Positions 21,801 to 30,207 of a DNA stretch of 37,920 bases are shown piece by piece. Every line of letters begins with the position of its first letter. Within the stretch, counting starts at the first letter, position 1. Source of the stretch: Anaerolineae bacterium (GTDB taxonomy: Bacteria; Chloroflexota; Anaerolineae; Anaerolineales; Villigracilaceae). The DNA lies in the NCBI GenBank assembly GCA_017303655.1, contig JAFLCE010000034.1:1-37920 (forward strand). The letters are read 5' to 3'. Under the pieces are notes generated by a model. It saw only the letters and a program-made list of their open reading frames with translations. It searched no databases and was not told the origin of the DNA. The translations under genes were made by a program, and so were the position numbers.

Positions 21801-23160
21801 GTTTATCCCGTAATATTTTGAATTCCATCATATTACGGATGGGATCTAAGAGGTTATCCACACTAGCTCTGGATCGGACAAAATTTCTGACGAATGCAAG
21901 ATCAAACTCAGCAAAGGATTCTGAGATTCGGTTAGAAAGAATGAGAGCAAGACCATGCGCATAATGATCTCCAGGTTCTTTACAGTCATACGACAAAACG
22001 TATTCTAAATCTTTTTGCGCAGAAACAATATCTCCTAAAGAAACGAAAATTGATGCACGCCGTACAATATCGTCTATATCCGCATTGCTAGATTCAATAA
22101 CTTTAGTCAAATCAATCAATGCAAGATCGTATGCTCCCATACTGCGATACACTTCACCTCTCCATGCGAGATTCCATAGATTAGCTTCGTCCAATTCAAT
22201 TCTCCGATTAAAATCTTGAAGGGATTGTTCAAATTTACCCATCAAATAATAGGCTAAGCCTCTACCTCCAATCGCCCAACCATAATTTTCATTCAATTCG
22301 ATAGCGCGCGTAAAATCTTTTATCGCCTCATTATATTTTTCCATATCACGATGCGCTACCCCCCTTTGCGCAAATGCCCAAGTATAATTTTCATTTAATT
22401 CGATAGCACGGGTAAAATCTCTAACTGCCTCATCATATTTCTCCATATCAAGATACGTCTGACCTCGTTGCGCAAATTCCAAAACAAACTCGTCACGTAA
22501 TTTTATCGCACTACTAAAGGCGTCCAATGCATCATCAAAACGTTCTGCATTCTTGAGGATATTTCCTCTATAGAAGTAAATCATCTTAGATTTTGAGTTT
22601 AACCCTAGTGCTTTATCCGAAAAATGTAGTGATTTTTCCAAATCTCCTGTCTTAGCAATAACAAAAGAACTCCAAGCGCTTAAATTGTGATTGCCTTGTG
22701 AATAATTTTCCGTAGCTGAAATAAGTTGAGTAGCGACGGACATGTCATCTTCACTGACAAATGTTGCTATGATTAAGGGGAGCCATGCTTTTAGGTATTC
22801 ACGATTGTCGGATTTTCGACTTCTTACTGAAATAGCACAATTTGTTATTAAATCCAATACAAATAATTTATCAACACTTAGAGCCATTGTGTAACTCTTA
22901 TTAATTCTTTCAACAACGTCACTATCCATTGAATTAAACAATTTTTCAAGAGAGTCGATTATTTTTTCAATAAGATCTGGACTGAAAGTTCCTTTTTCTT
23001 TGAAAATATGATTTAGTTCTTGCGTTTGAACAACGAAATCAATTAAAGTAATTAGAATATCTAGATCATTTGATAACCAAAGTAATATTTGCTCCAAGAG
23101 TGCTTTCGTGAATTCACGTTCTGCAATATCGTTACTCTCTGAAGCAGAATCGGCAATCAT
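21793..23160 (-). CDS. TPR-repeat protein coupled to the STAND NTPase
   Basis: 455 residues from ATG 23160, which overlaps the stop of the upstream gene as ATGA. Residues 1-160 are helical and acidic with no recognised domain. From about 165 onwards there are six or so TPR units, for example YDEAVRDFTRAIELNENYTWAF and its near copy YNEAIKDFTRAIELNENYGWAI. No signal peptide or membrane segment. It ends inside the hsdM scar. It probably acts with the NTPase as a scaffold or sensor subunit; the coupling is seen, the function is inferred. Base composition is clearly AT-richer than the flanking catabolic genes. Confidence 0.8.
   Translation of the reverse strand: MIADSASESNDIAEREFTKALLEQILLWLSNDLDILITLIDFVVQTQELNHIFKEKGTFSPDLIEKIIDSLEKLFNSMDSDVVERINKSYTMALSVDKLFVLDLITNCAISVRSRKSDNREYLKAWLPLIIATFVSEDDMSVATQLISATENYSQGNHNLSAWSSFVIAKTGDLEKSLHFSDKALGLNSKSKMIYFYRGNILKNAERFDDALDAFSSAIKLRDEFVLEFAQRGQTYLDMEKYDEAVRDFTRAIELNENYTWAFAQRGVAHRDMEKYNEAIKDFTRAIELNENYGWAIGGRGLAYYLMGKFEQSLQDFNRRIELDEANLWNLAWRGEVYRSMGAYDLALIDLTKVIESSNADIDDIVRRASIFVSLGDIVSAQKDLEYVLSYDCKEPGDHYAHGLALILSNRISESFAEFDLAFVRNFVRSRASVDNLLDPIRNMMEFKILRDKHK
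22281..22484. repeat. 102-bp tandem repeats encoding TPRs
   Basis: Two adjacent 102-nt units (34 codons) within the TPR gene are highly similar at DNA level: both begin ATAATTTTCATT and continue AATTCGATAGC. This implies recent internal duplication of TPR units. Confidence 0.7.
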
Positions 23161-25718
23161 ATATATATATATGGTAAAGAAATGTTTTTTTGAAAATCAT
23201 AAAAATACTGTTGTGCGTTAATTAAACCTAAGCTATCTCTCATGCCTTGAGTAAGATAATTGGCAACATCATATTTATGGTTTTCCACAGCCCAACCTAT
23301 CGAATTAAAATAGACAAGGGCTTTGAAACCTTCTTCGCATGCATTTTTTTCTTTATCAACGCAATTAAACACCTCCGCAAGAAAAGTGCGAGCAAGGTAT
23401 CTTATTTCATCAGCAATATCTTTAGTTACCTTTTCTAATGTGCTTTGTCTTTGGTCGGGGTTTAAGTATTCCGTTTTCGTCTTTTCAACTCCAGGCAAAA
23501 CAAGGGCGTCAATTTTGTTAGCCATAAACTGGGAAAGTGCCGAGCCATCTTTTTGCTCTATAAGCCTTAGATATTCAGAATAATTTCCTAGAGTCGTTGG
23601 ATTTAAATCTATAAGTCGTTTTGTATCTGCGAGAGCTTCGTCATATATCCTCATTCGTTCAAAAACTTTCCTCCGTTGTAAAATTGCCCATTTGTAATTA
23701 TTATTCAAACTAATTGCTTGGTTAAAATCAATCAACGCTTCTTTGTGTTTACCTATTGAACAATAAGTCTCCCCACGTGATGCAATTGCCCATGTATATT
23801 TTTCGTCCAGAGAAATGGCTCGATCGAAATCTTTAATGGCATCTTCGTTTCTTCCCATCAACCGATAAGTTTCCGCGCGTGAGGCTATCGCCCATGCATA
23901 TTTTTCATCCAAATCAACGGCGCGATCAAGATTCCTTAGGGCTTCTTCGTATTTTTTTAATAGTCGATAAGCATTGCCACGATATGTCAAAGCTATTGGT
24001 GATTCATCACTTGTGCCAATAACGCAGCCCAAGTTCTCAATAGCCTTTGCAAATTCATTTAATTCATAATAGCAAATCCCACGGCGGTAAAAACAAGCAT
24101 TTTGAGATGTGGGTGAAATTTCGTTTTTGCGTTGCAATTCATTTAAAATTTGAATAACCCTTTCGTAATCGTCCCTATCATAGCTATAAACTAACTCGTC
24201 AATACGATTCAAATCCTTTGCAAAAGAATCTACATGACTATCATGTGCTGCATGTTTAACTGCTCGTACCACTGGCTCTGAAAATTTCCAGTGATACATG
24301 AATGACGACATAAAAGAATCCATAATACTTGTAAAATGCTTTTCTGGTGCAGAGCAAAAAAGATGGTAAATACGTTCTAGTTCAAATTTTCGCCATTCTT
24401 GAATTTTGTATGCATCCCTGCCCTGTACACCTAATCCCACCTGTAATTGCTCAAAATATCCTGCCAGTGAGGTGTGCAATTGTGAAAGTTCTTTTGGGGT
24501 TGTGTTCATTTGGTGACGTAATATTAAACTACGTACTTTATCGTGGTAAAAATAACCACGTTCGGTGTTCGAACGGATAAAGCTTTGATCTGAGAGCCAT
24601 TGAAATAATAGTTTTCCCTGCTCTTCACCAAGTAACACCTGCAGAATCTCTTGGTTAAATTGACGTGGAGTTGCTGCCGCCAATGCTGCGCGGCGCTTAG
24701 ATTCATCTGGTGTCCATTGCAAAAAGCGCTCTACGGCATCCTTGCTTATATCAGGCAGTGGTGATCCTGGCTGCGGGTTGGTCGAGGCTAGCAATTCTAC
24801 TAACACAGGCAAGCCACCCGTATCTTCATAAATCTGCTTCACGAGTGTTTCGTCTACAATTCCTTGATTACTTAGATATATAGAGGTTTCTTCGGGAGTA
24901 AAGGGTTCTAATTGCAAATGCGTAATCAAACCTGCTAGTTCAGTCCAATATTGCTCCAGCGGGTCACGACCACTTAGGACAAAAGACACCCAAGAACTGA
25001 TTTCACCATGTTTAGCTCCAAATAAATCAATTAGCCATGAAGAAAGCGTTGATGCTGTACGTTCAAAAACATCGAACATTACAACTAACCGTTTGCTTTG
25101 CGTAGCATTATTTAGCAACTCGACAAAGAGTGGAGTAAGAATCTTCTCTGGCTCACGCACTAATTGCACTTCATCTTTGTTACCCCAACGAGAAATGGTA
25201 TATTGCGCCAATTCTGCTAGTGCGTCACCTGCAGCTTGCTCATCTACATAATCGGCTGCAACACCAATACCAGGCACGCGCCGTAGACTCTTAATCGTAA
25301 AATCAGTCAATCCGCGCATGACTATATTTACCATGCTACGAGGGGCGCTTGGGTCACTTTCAATTTGTTGGAGTATTTCACGATATTTTTTGTGGCGCTC
25401 CGAGAAATCTTTTGATTCAATGCCCAGCTTTGCTAGTTGATCCGATAAAGCCGCCATTACATCAACCGGAGTATATTGATGGTCATCGCAAATTACCACA
25501 TTGGCGTTTATCTCAGAAGTTTGTGTAAATTGGGTATAGCGTTTGAGAAGAGTACTCTTCCCAACTCCACCTTCTCCTGTAACAGATAAAATCATCCACA
25601 CAGGATCGTCATTTGTAAAATTATCCTGAAAAATCTGCTGTTGTTCTGTGCGCCCAACAAAATTCTCCTTGCGGCGCTGATCTGCAATGGCTTTCCATGT
25701 CTTTGGTTTAGAAGGCAT
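23157..25718 (-). CDS. STAND-type NTPase with C-terminal TPRs
   Basis: 853 residues from ATG 25718, preceded by AAGGAG. FVGRTEQQ (20-27) opens the NTPase; Walker A is GEGGVGKST (48-56); Walker B is LVVMFD (211-216); a sensor-like VLSGRDP follows at 247-253, then a helical and winged-helix-like region (TGGLPVLVELLAST; FYHDKVRSLI). From about 535 to 700 there are TPR units (YRLMGRNEDAIKDFDRAISLDEKY and close copies). STAND NTPases act as oligomerising switches in signalling, cell death and antiviral defence. No nuclease, protease or TIR effector is attached, so an effector role would need a partner, perhaps the coupled TPR protein. It begins 15 bp after the truncated hsdR. Confidence 0.87.
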   Translation of the reverse strand: MPSKPKTWKAIADQRRKENFVGRTEQQQIFQDNFTNDDPVWMILSVTGEGGVGKSTLLKRYTQFTQTSEINANVVICDDHQYTPVDVMAALSDQLAKLGIESKDFSERHKKYREILQQIESDPSAPRSMVNIVMRGLTDFTIKSLRRVPGIGVAADYVDEQAAGDALAELAQYTISRWGNKDEVQLVREPEKILTPLFVELLNNATQSKRLVVMFDVFERTASTLSSWLIDLFGAKHGEISSWVSFVLSGRDPLEQYWTELAGLITHLQLEPFTPEETSIYLSNQGIVDETLVKQIYEDTGGLPVLVELLASTNPQPGSPLPDISKDAVERFLQWTPDESKRRAALAAATPRQFNQEILQVLLGEEQGKLLFQWLSDQSFIRSNTERGYFYHDKVRSLILRHQMNTTPKELSQLHTSLAGYFEQLQVGLGVQGRDAYKIQEWRKFELERIYHLFCSAPEKHFTSIMDSFMSSFMYHWKFSEPVVRAVKHAAHDSHVDSFAKDLNRIDELVYSYDRDDYERVIQILNELQRKNEISPTSQNACFYRRGICYYELNEFAKAIENLGCVIGTSDESPIALTYRGNAYRLLKKYEEALRNLDRAVDLDEKYAWAIASRAETYRLMGRNEDAIKDFDRAISLDEKYTWAIASRGETYCSIGKHKEALIDFNQAISLNNNYKWAILQRRKVFERMRIYDEALADTKRLIDLNPTTLGNYSEYLRLIEQKDGSALSQFMANKIDALVLPGVEKTKTEYLNPDQRQSTLEKVTKDIADEIRYLARTFLAEVFNCVDKEKNACEEGFKALVYFNSIGWAVENHKYDVANYLTQGMRDSLGLINAQQYFYDFQKNISLPYIYI

Positions 25719-25733
25719 TTTTAGACTCCTTGT

Positions 25734-26639
25734 TTACTTGGCGGGCGTGGCAGTCAGTTCCACCTGACGGGCATCGAAATATTCCAAGACTTCATTGAAC
25801 TTGTTGTAGATCGAGCGATGGACTTTATTGAAGACGATCAAGTCAAAAAAGGCGGGCGAGAACTGCTCGAAGATATTACTCAGTGTTTGGAGTGTCACTG
25901 CATACAGGCGTTTGGTGGTGTCGAGATCATAAGTCCGCAAGCGGGTGCAAGGCTCTTGCGGAATGAACTTCTCGAACCTATCTTCCTTCGCCTGATCCAC
26001 GAGTGCATCACGATCTGTCACGAACAAAATCCGCCGCGCTTGGTTGGAACACATGAACACATCGATCAACCCCATCGTCGTGCGAGTCTTGCCCGTCCCT
26101 GTTGCCATGACAATCAAGGCATTGCGTTTTCCGTTGGCAAAAGCCTCTCCCACACGCCGAATGGCTTCGTGTTGATAGGAACGGTCAACGATTTCGTTGT
26201 TGATTTCTATCGTACTGAGCGGCTTCGCATTCTGACGGATGTAGAGCAAGTTTTCCAGATCTTCACGTGTGAAGAAGCCGAACACTTCCCGCTTGTGTGC
26301 AATCCCCACATCCACAAAATGGATTTCAAGTCCGTTCGCTAAAAAGCCGAACGGTCTGAAAGATTGGTGCTTTTCAATTTCAGTGACGTAATAAGTGAGT
26401 TGTGCTTCTGCAAGCCGAACATCCACCGCCGTTTTTTTGGCTTCGATCACCGCGAGCACTTCCCCATTTTCGCGGTACAAACAATAATCACTAACCCCAT
26501 TCCATGGTTCGGCATCGTACCCGTCCACAGGGATTTCGATCTTCACCTTCGAATGGTCGCGCAAATACCAACCTGCCTCTTCCAACTGCGGGTCGATCAT
26601 TTCCTTGCGGGTAATTTCTTCGGATATTTTGCGAGGCAT
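25734..26639 (-). pseudogene. truncated type I restriction enzyme R subunit (hsdR remnant)
   Basis: 301 residues from ATG 26639 (GGGGAG upstream), against roughly 800-1000 for intact EcoEI-type HsdR. The nuclease region is complete (SDYCLYRENG, then VLAVIEAKK), and Walker A is MATGTGKT. The DEAH box is changed: DLIVFNKVHRSIYNKF stands where DLI-x-F/D-DEAHRSIYNK is expected. The frame ends at VELTATPAK, just after helicase motif III, so all later helicase motifs and the C-terminal HsdM/S-contacting part are lost. It cannot translocate DNA. The stop lies 15 bp upstream of the STAND start. Confidence 0.88.
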
Positions 26640-26681
26640 GGCTCCCCATTTATTAAGCGTAATAATGATTAAGCTACGCAA

Positions 26682-26687
26682 AGTATA
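26682..26687 (-). promoter_or_regulatory. probable extended -10 promoter of the hsdR-remnant/STAND unit
   Basis: On the minus strand TGGTATACT gives TGN-TATACT, an extended -10 box 43 bp before ATG 26639. No clear -35 box is seen. It could still drive the remnant, the STAND gene and the TPR gene as one transcript. The rest of the gap 26640-26817 shows only AT-rich sequence. Confidence 0.45.
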
Positions 26688-26817
26688 CCAAAACTCCGCT
26701 TAAGACACACTTATCTCGACAGAGTTTTGCATTTCACCTAATTGTTATAAACATCATCTCGACTAAAAAAATTCGGTCTCTAAAACAAGCCTCTAGGGAG
26801 CAGTAAAATTCATTTTG

Positions 26818-29800
26818 TTAGGGCACAGTATCACGATTGCCCCTGTAGCCTCTATTGCTGGGGTCTAAATAGCCAAGATTTTCCAGAAAATCCAGCTCAA
26901 GCGCTAAATAATAATTGATAAAACCCCGAAGAGTTTCATTGTTTTCGTAGGCATGCTTTTCTGCATACAGGTAGAGTGATGTCATCAGAGGATATTTCGA
27001 ATCAGGATCATCTATCGCTGAATTCACATAAAAGCCAACGACGGGAATTGCGATCAATTGGCTGTTGTTTTCATAGCTTTGAAAGGATTCATAATCCACA
27101 ATCCCTACGGCGTGGGCATTTTCTGTGATTTCCTCAATCAACAACTGGCTGTTATCATTGACGTTCAATTCTGGAACATCAGCAACAACGCTATCAGGGA
27201 AAATATTGCTCTTTACAATTTCAAATTCGCCACTTTCCAAGGAAGGGTAAAATCTCGCTATGTCCTCGTTGTTACTCCAATCATCACGAACGTCTTTCCA
27301 TAATCGCGCATCGACCAAAAGCTTGGTCAACTCAGTTGCAGTCAGAGGGTCGTTTAGCATATCATCCGCGTTGGGATTATTTTTATTGATTAACACAACC
27401 ATGGCATATCTGGCAACTTCGAATTTTTCCAATTCAATATCGCCACAGTGATGCTCAACCAGCATCGTTGAGTCAATTTCCATGTTTGCGCCAAATAAAT
27501 CGACTTTACCTTGACAAAGATCCTGTAATCCAGAGACTGTATTACCCGAGTTTATTGCTCTGAGCTCAACTCCTATTGCTTCAGCCGAGCACCTCGATAT
27601 TTGAGTAGACAAATGAGAAAGCACAGAACTACCCGAAATTTCAAGCGCAGATCTAGAATCAATTTGAGGAAGGAGTGGAATGGTGACTGGGAATTTTTTA
27701 TAATCATCTATCCACTTCTTTGAGGGGATAATAATCTTCGAGCCCTTTCCAACATCCAGACGGCTTGGGTCGATGAAATCATATTGATGCCCTTCTATGA
27801 TTTTTCTGTTATTGTAATAAACAATTGCATACAAGTCATTAAAGTCAGGTTCGCTGTCAAAATGTCCTATGAAAACCTCCCTCAGCAAAAGATACCTAGG
27901 CGCGAGATAATCATGTGCTAGTGGGTCTAGCGGAAGTGCACACTGATCAGACCCCATAACGGGTATTGTAGGTGAAGATATAGGTGTAGGTGGAGGTAAA
28001 GATGTAACCCTAAGTGTTGCAGTAATGGGAAGGGAAGGAGCAGGTGTAGATGTTGATAGTGAAGTGGAAACGAGATGAGATGTCCGCCAAGTAAAATAAA
28101 AAAAGAGTAATCCCCCAAAAATTATAGGTAATAATAATCCTAATGTCCAAAATGCATAGGAGTTTCTCTTAAAATCGGAAATCAATTTACGCGATCTTAT
28201 CCAAGGCTCAACAAACATTCCCGTATCATTAGCCTGCTTCACAATCGCTTCTTCAAACTGGAAGACCAGATCAGAAGCAGAGCTTTGTCGTTTTTCCGGT
28301 CTTACATTAAGAGCTTTCAATAAAACTCCAGCCGCTCGTATGCCTCCGTTTTTTAGCAAGCTCCTGGGAACTGGAACTTGATCATCTAACTTCTGTTTTA
28401 TCAAGTCAGGAAGAGATTTCGCATCAAAAGGTGATTTCCCTTCTACTGCCTCATAGATAATAACGCCCAAGGAATACACATCAGCAGTAGGTAACGGTTC
28501 CCCACCTTCCAAAATCTCCGGAGCGAGATAGTTGAGATCGCGTAAATGAGCATTGCCATTGGTATTCACAACATAGGTCGCTTCAGCAACCCTAGAAACC
28601 CCACAATCAGTAATAAATGTTTGGAGAACTCCATTATCCTTGTCTTTAATAACAAGTACATTCTCAGGTTTCAAATCCCGGTGAATAATACCCTTCCAGT
28701 GCAAATAATCAAGAGCCTTCGACAATGACTTCAATATCGCTAGAATACCCAGCATCTCCACATCCTTAGATGAAAGTATGTCCCGCAAGTTGTCTCCATC
28801 AAGATATGCTGAAACTAGGTACTGGGCACCATTTTCATTCCCGGCATCAATAATCGGCAAAATACCTTTGTCCTGCTCAAGATTCTTTAGCCCGCCAATT
28901 TCCGGCTTTCTGGCTTGAGCAACAGCTAAAAGCTTAAGTGCTACTTTTTTATTTCTTCGGTTTAACTCATATGCTTTATAGGTGGAACCATATGATCCCC
29001 GCCCAAGATACTCCTCGATGACATATTTCCCATACGTCTTCCCAACATACTTTATATAATGGTTTCCCACTATTTCAACAATTTCGGTGGCTGTTATTGG
29101 TCGATCTTCCGGGTTTTTCGATAATGCTTTTTTTAGTATATAGCTGGCATTTTCGCCAAGCCTCTTGACAGTATTTTCTGGGGTTGGCACGATGCCAGAA
29201 ACAATTTGGTCTCTTGTCTCCTGTTTGGTATTTCCGAGAAATGGATGGCGCCCCTCCAATGCCTCATACAACATAAGTCCAAACGCATAAATATCAACCG
29301 CTTTCGTCTTTTTAGCATCTATATCCACAAAGAACTCAGGCGCCATGTATTCGAATGTTCCAAACGCATTTACCGTTTTAAAGGATGAAGTCTTTTCAGG
29401 AAGAGTCACTGAAATACCAAAATCCGTCAAGTATGGTGTAATCCTCTCACCCACCACCTCATACAAAACATTTTCAGGCTTGATATCACGATGGATAATT
29501 TTATTTTCATGAATATAGTCGATGCTGTTAGCAATCCCAGCAAAGATATCCAAAGTGTCAGCCAGCTTTGGTTTTGTCTTTAACCATTTTCTTAGATCCC
29601 CCCCATTTTTATATTCAGTCACGATGAAATAATCGCCTTCGTATTCGAATGTTTCCAGAGGTAGCAATACACCGTGCTTGTTTTCAAGTTTCTTAAATGC
29701 CGCCATCTCCTTTTCGAATTCTTTTTGGGATTTCACCGAAAACGATCCAAACGCCTTCAAGACCACCTGCGCATTGGTTTTCTTATTAGTCGCCAGTAAA

Positions 29801-29925
29801 GTGATCGTCTGACGGAATTCATGTCTTGAAATCAGGTGCTCAACCTGATATATTCCAAATTCACGTCCCACTAATTTTGAATCGAAAATTGACCCGGTGC
29901 TTTTTGTATTCGGTTTTTTATCCAT
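26818..29925 (-). CDS. membrane protein with two Ser/Thr kinase domains, LysM-like segment and PstS-like binding domain
   Basis: 1035 residues from ATG 29925; an upstream ATG (29967) lies within an hsdR relic and is rejected. Kinase 1 (about 22-290): K57, HRD 145-147, DFG 168-170 and APE 195-197, but its glycine loop is unrecognisable (LISRHEFRQT). Kinase 2 (about 298-560): GRGSYGSTY loop, K331, HRD 415-417, DCG instead of DFG at 440-442, APE 468-470. One membrane helix spans about 591-613, then a Pro/Thr/Ser linker. Outside are a LysM-like stretch (AIVYYNNRK...LDVGKGSKIIIPS) and a PstS/PBP-like domain (SGSSVLSHL; VGFYVNSAIDDPDSKYPLMTSLYLYA). It looks like a ligand-sensing receptor kinase. 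Ligand and targets unknown. Confidence 0.88.
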   Translation of the reverse strand: MDKKPNTKSTGSIFDSKLVGREFGIYQVEHLISRHEFRQTITLLATNKKTNAQVVLKAFGSFSVKSQKEFEKEMAAFKKLENKHGVLLPLETFEYEGDYFIVTEYKNGGDLRKWLKTKPKLADTLDIFAGIANSIDYIHENKIIHRDIKPENVLYEVVGERITPYLTDFGISVTLPEKTSSFKTVNAFGTFEYMAPEFFVDIDAKKTKAVDIYAFGLMLYEALEGRHPFLGNTKQETRDQIVSGIVPTPENTVKRLGENASYILKKALSKNPEDRPITATEIVEIVGNHYIKYVGKTYGKYVIEEYLGRGSYGSTYKAYELNRRNKKVALKLLAVAQARKPEIGGLKNLEQDKGILPIIDAGNENGAQYLVSAYLDGDNLRDILSSKDVEMLGILAILKSLSKALDYLHWKGIIHRDLKPENVLVIKDKDNGVLQTFITDCGVSRVAEATYVVNTNGNAHLRDLNYLAPEILEGGEPLPTADVYSLGVIIYEAVEGKSPFDAKSLPDLIKQKLDDQVPVPRSLLKNGGIRAAGVLLKALNVRPEKRQSSASDLVFQFEEAIVKQANDTGMFVEPWIRSRKLISDFKRNSYAFWTLGLLLPIIFGGLLFFYFTWRTSHLVSTSLSTSTPAPSLPITATLRVTSLPPPTPISSPTIPVMGSDQCALPLDPLAHDYLAPRYLLLREVFIGHFDSEPDFNDLYAIVYYNNRKIIEGHQYDFIDPSRLDVGKGSKIIIPSKKWIDDYKKFPVTIPLLPQIDSRSALEISGSSVLSHLSTQISRCSAEAIGVELRAINSGNTVSGLQDLCQGKVDLFGANMEIDSTMLVEHHCGDIELEKFEVARYAMVVLINKNNPNADDMLNDPLTATELTKLLVDARLWKDVRDDWSNNEDIARFYPSLESGEFEIVKSNIFPDSVVADVPELNVNDNSQLLIEEITENAHAVGIVDYESFQSYENNSQLIAIPVVGFYVNSAIDDPDSKYPLMTSLYLYAEKHAYENNETLRGFINYYLALELDFLENLGYLDPSNRGYRGNRDTVP

Positions 29926-29951
29926 GTTGTTCGATGTCCTGTATGGTGTAG

Positions 29952-30043
29952 TTCCATGGTTTGGCATCGTACCCGTCCGCTGGAATAGTAACGCAAATAC
30001 TAACCTGCCTACTCCACCTTCGGGTCGATTATTTCATTTCCAA
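29952..30043 (-). pseudogene. small relic of a second hsdR N-terminus
   Basis: About 90 bp match the start of hsdR at DNA level. The block from 29952 is the same as that at about 26500 over some 27 nt with one difference, and a second block (30003-30043) matches the codons for IDPQLEEAGWYLR. Translated leftwards it gives NEIIDPKVE-stop-AG-stop-YLR and then, in another frame, the D-G-Y-D-A-x-P-W-N segment. It has two stops and an internal deletion, so it is dead. It lies immediately upstream of the double-kinase gene. Confidence 0.75.
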
Positions 30044-30123
30044 ACTTCCCAACATGCCAATTCCACAAGGATACAACCAAAACCCACGGTCTGCAAGACC
30101 CAAGTCCGCTGGATAATCTATTG

Positions 30124-30129
30124 TATAAT
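30124..30129 (+). promoter_or_regulatory. possible -10 box of the plus-strand kinase gene
   Basis: TATAAT, preceded directly by TTG, 79 bp before ATG 30208. No convincing -35 hexamer at 16-18 nt. The gap 30044-30207 has no other recognisable feature. Confidence 0.35.
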
Positions 30130-30207
30130 GCGCTGAAATAAATAAGGCTTGTTTTATCAGATTTTTTGGCGAAGCCATAACAGACAAACTCAGATTGGAA
30201 GGCATTC

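Noticed and set aside
22281-23990. Repeats in the TPR-coding genes as a CRISPR-like array
   Set aside because: The 102-nt period equals 34 codons and the repeats encode TPR helices; there are no spacers and the reading frame is open throughout.
26743-26750. TGTTATAA half-site resembling a fourth GntR operator
   Set aside because: The second arm (TTATAACA) is missing; only a chance AT-rich half remains, far from any catabolic gene start.
29925-29967. Upstream ATG (29967) as start of the double-kinase gene
   Set aside because: The extra 14 codons come from the hsdR relic in a non-native frame and have no ribosome-binding site; ATG 29925 is more sensible, though it too has only a weak site.
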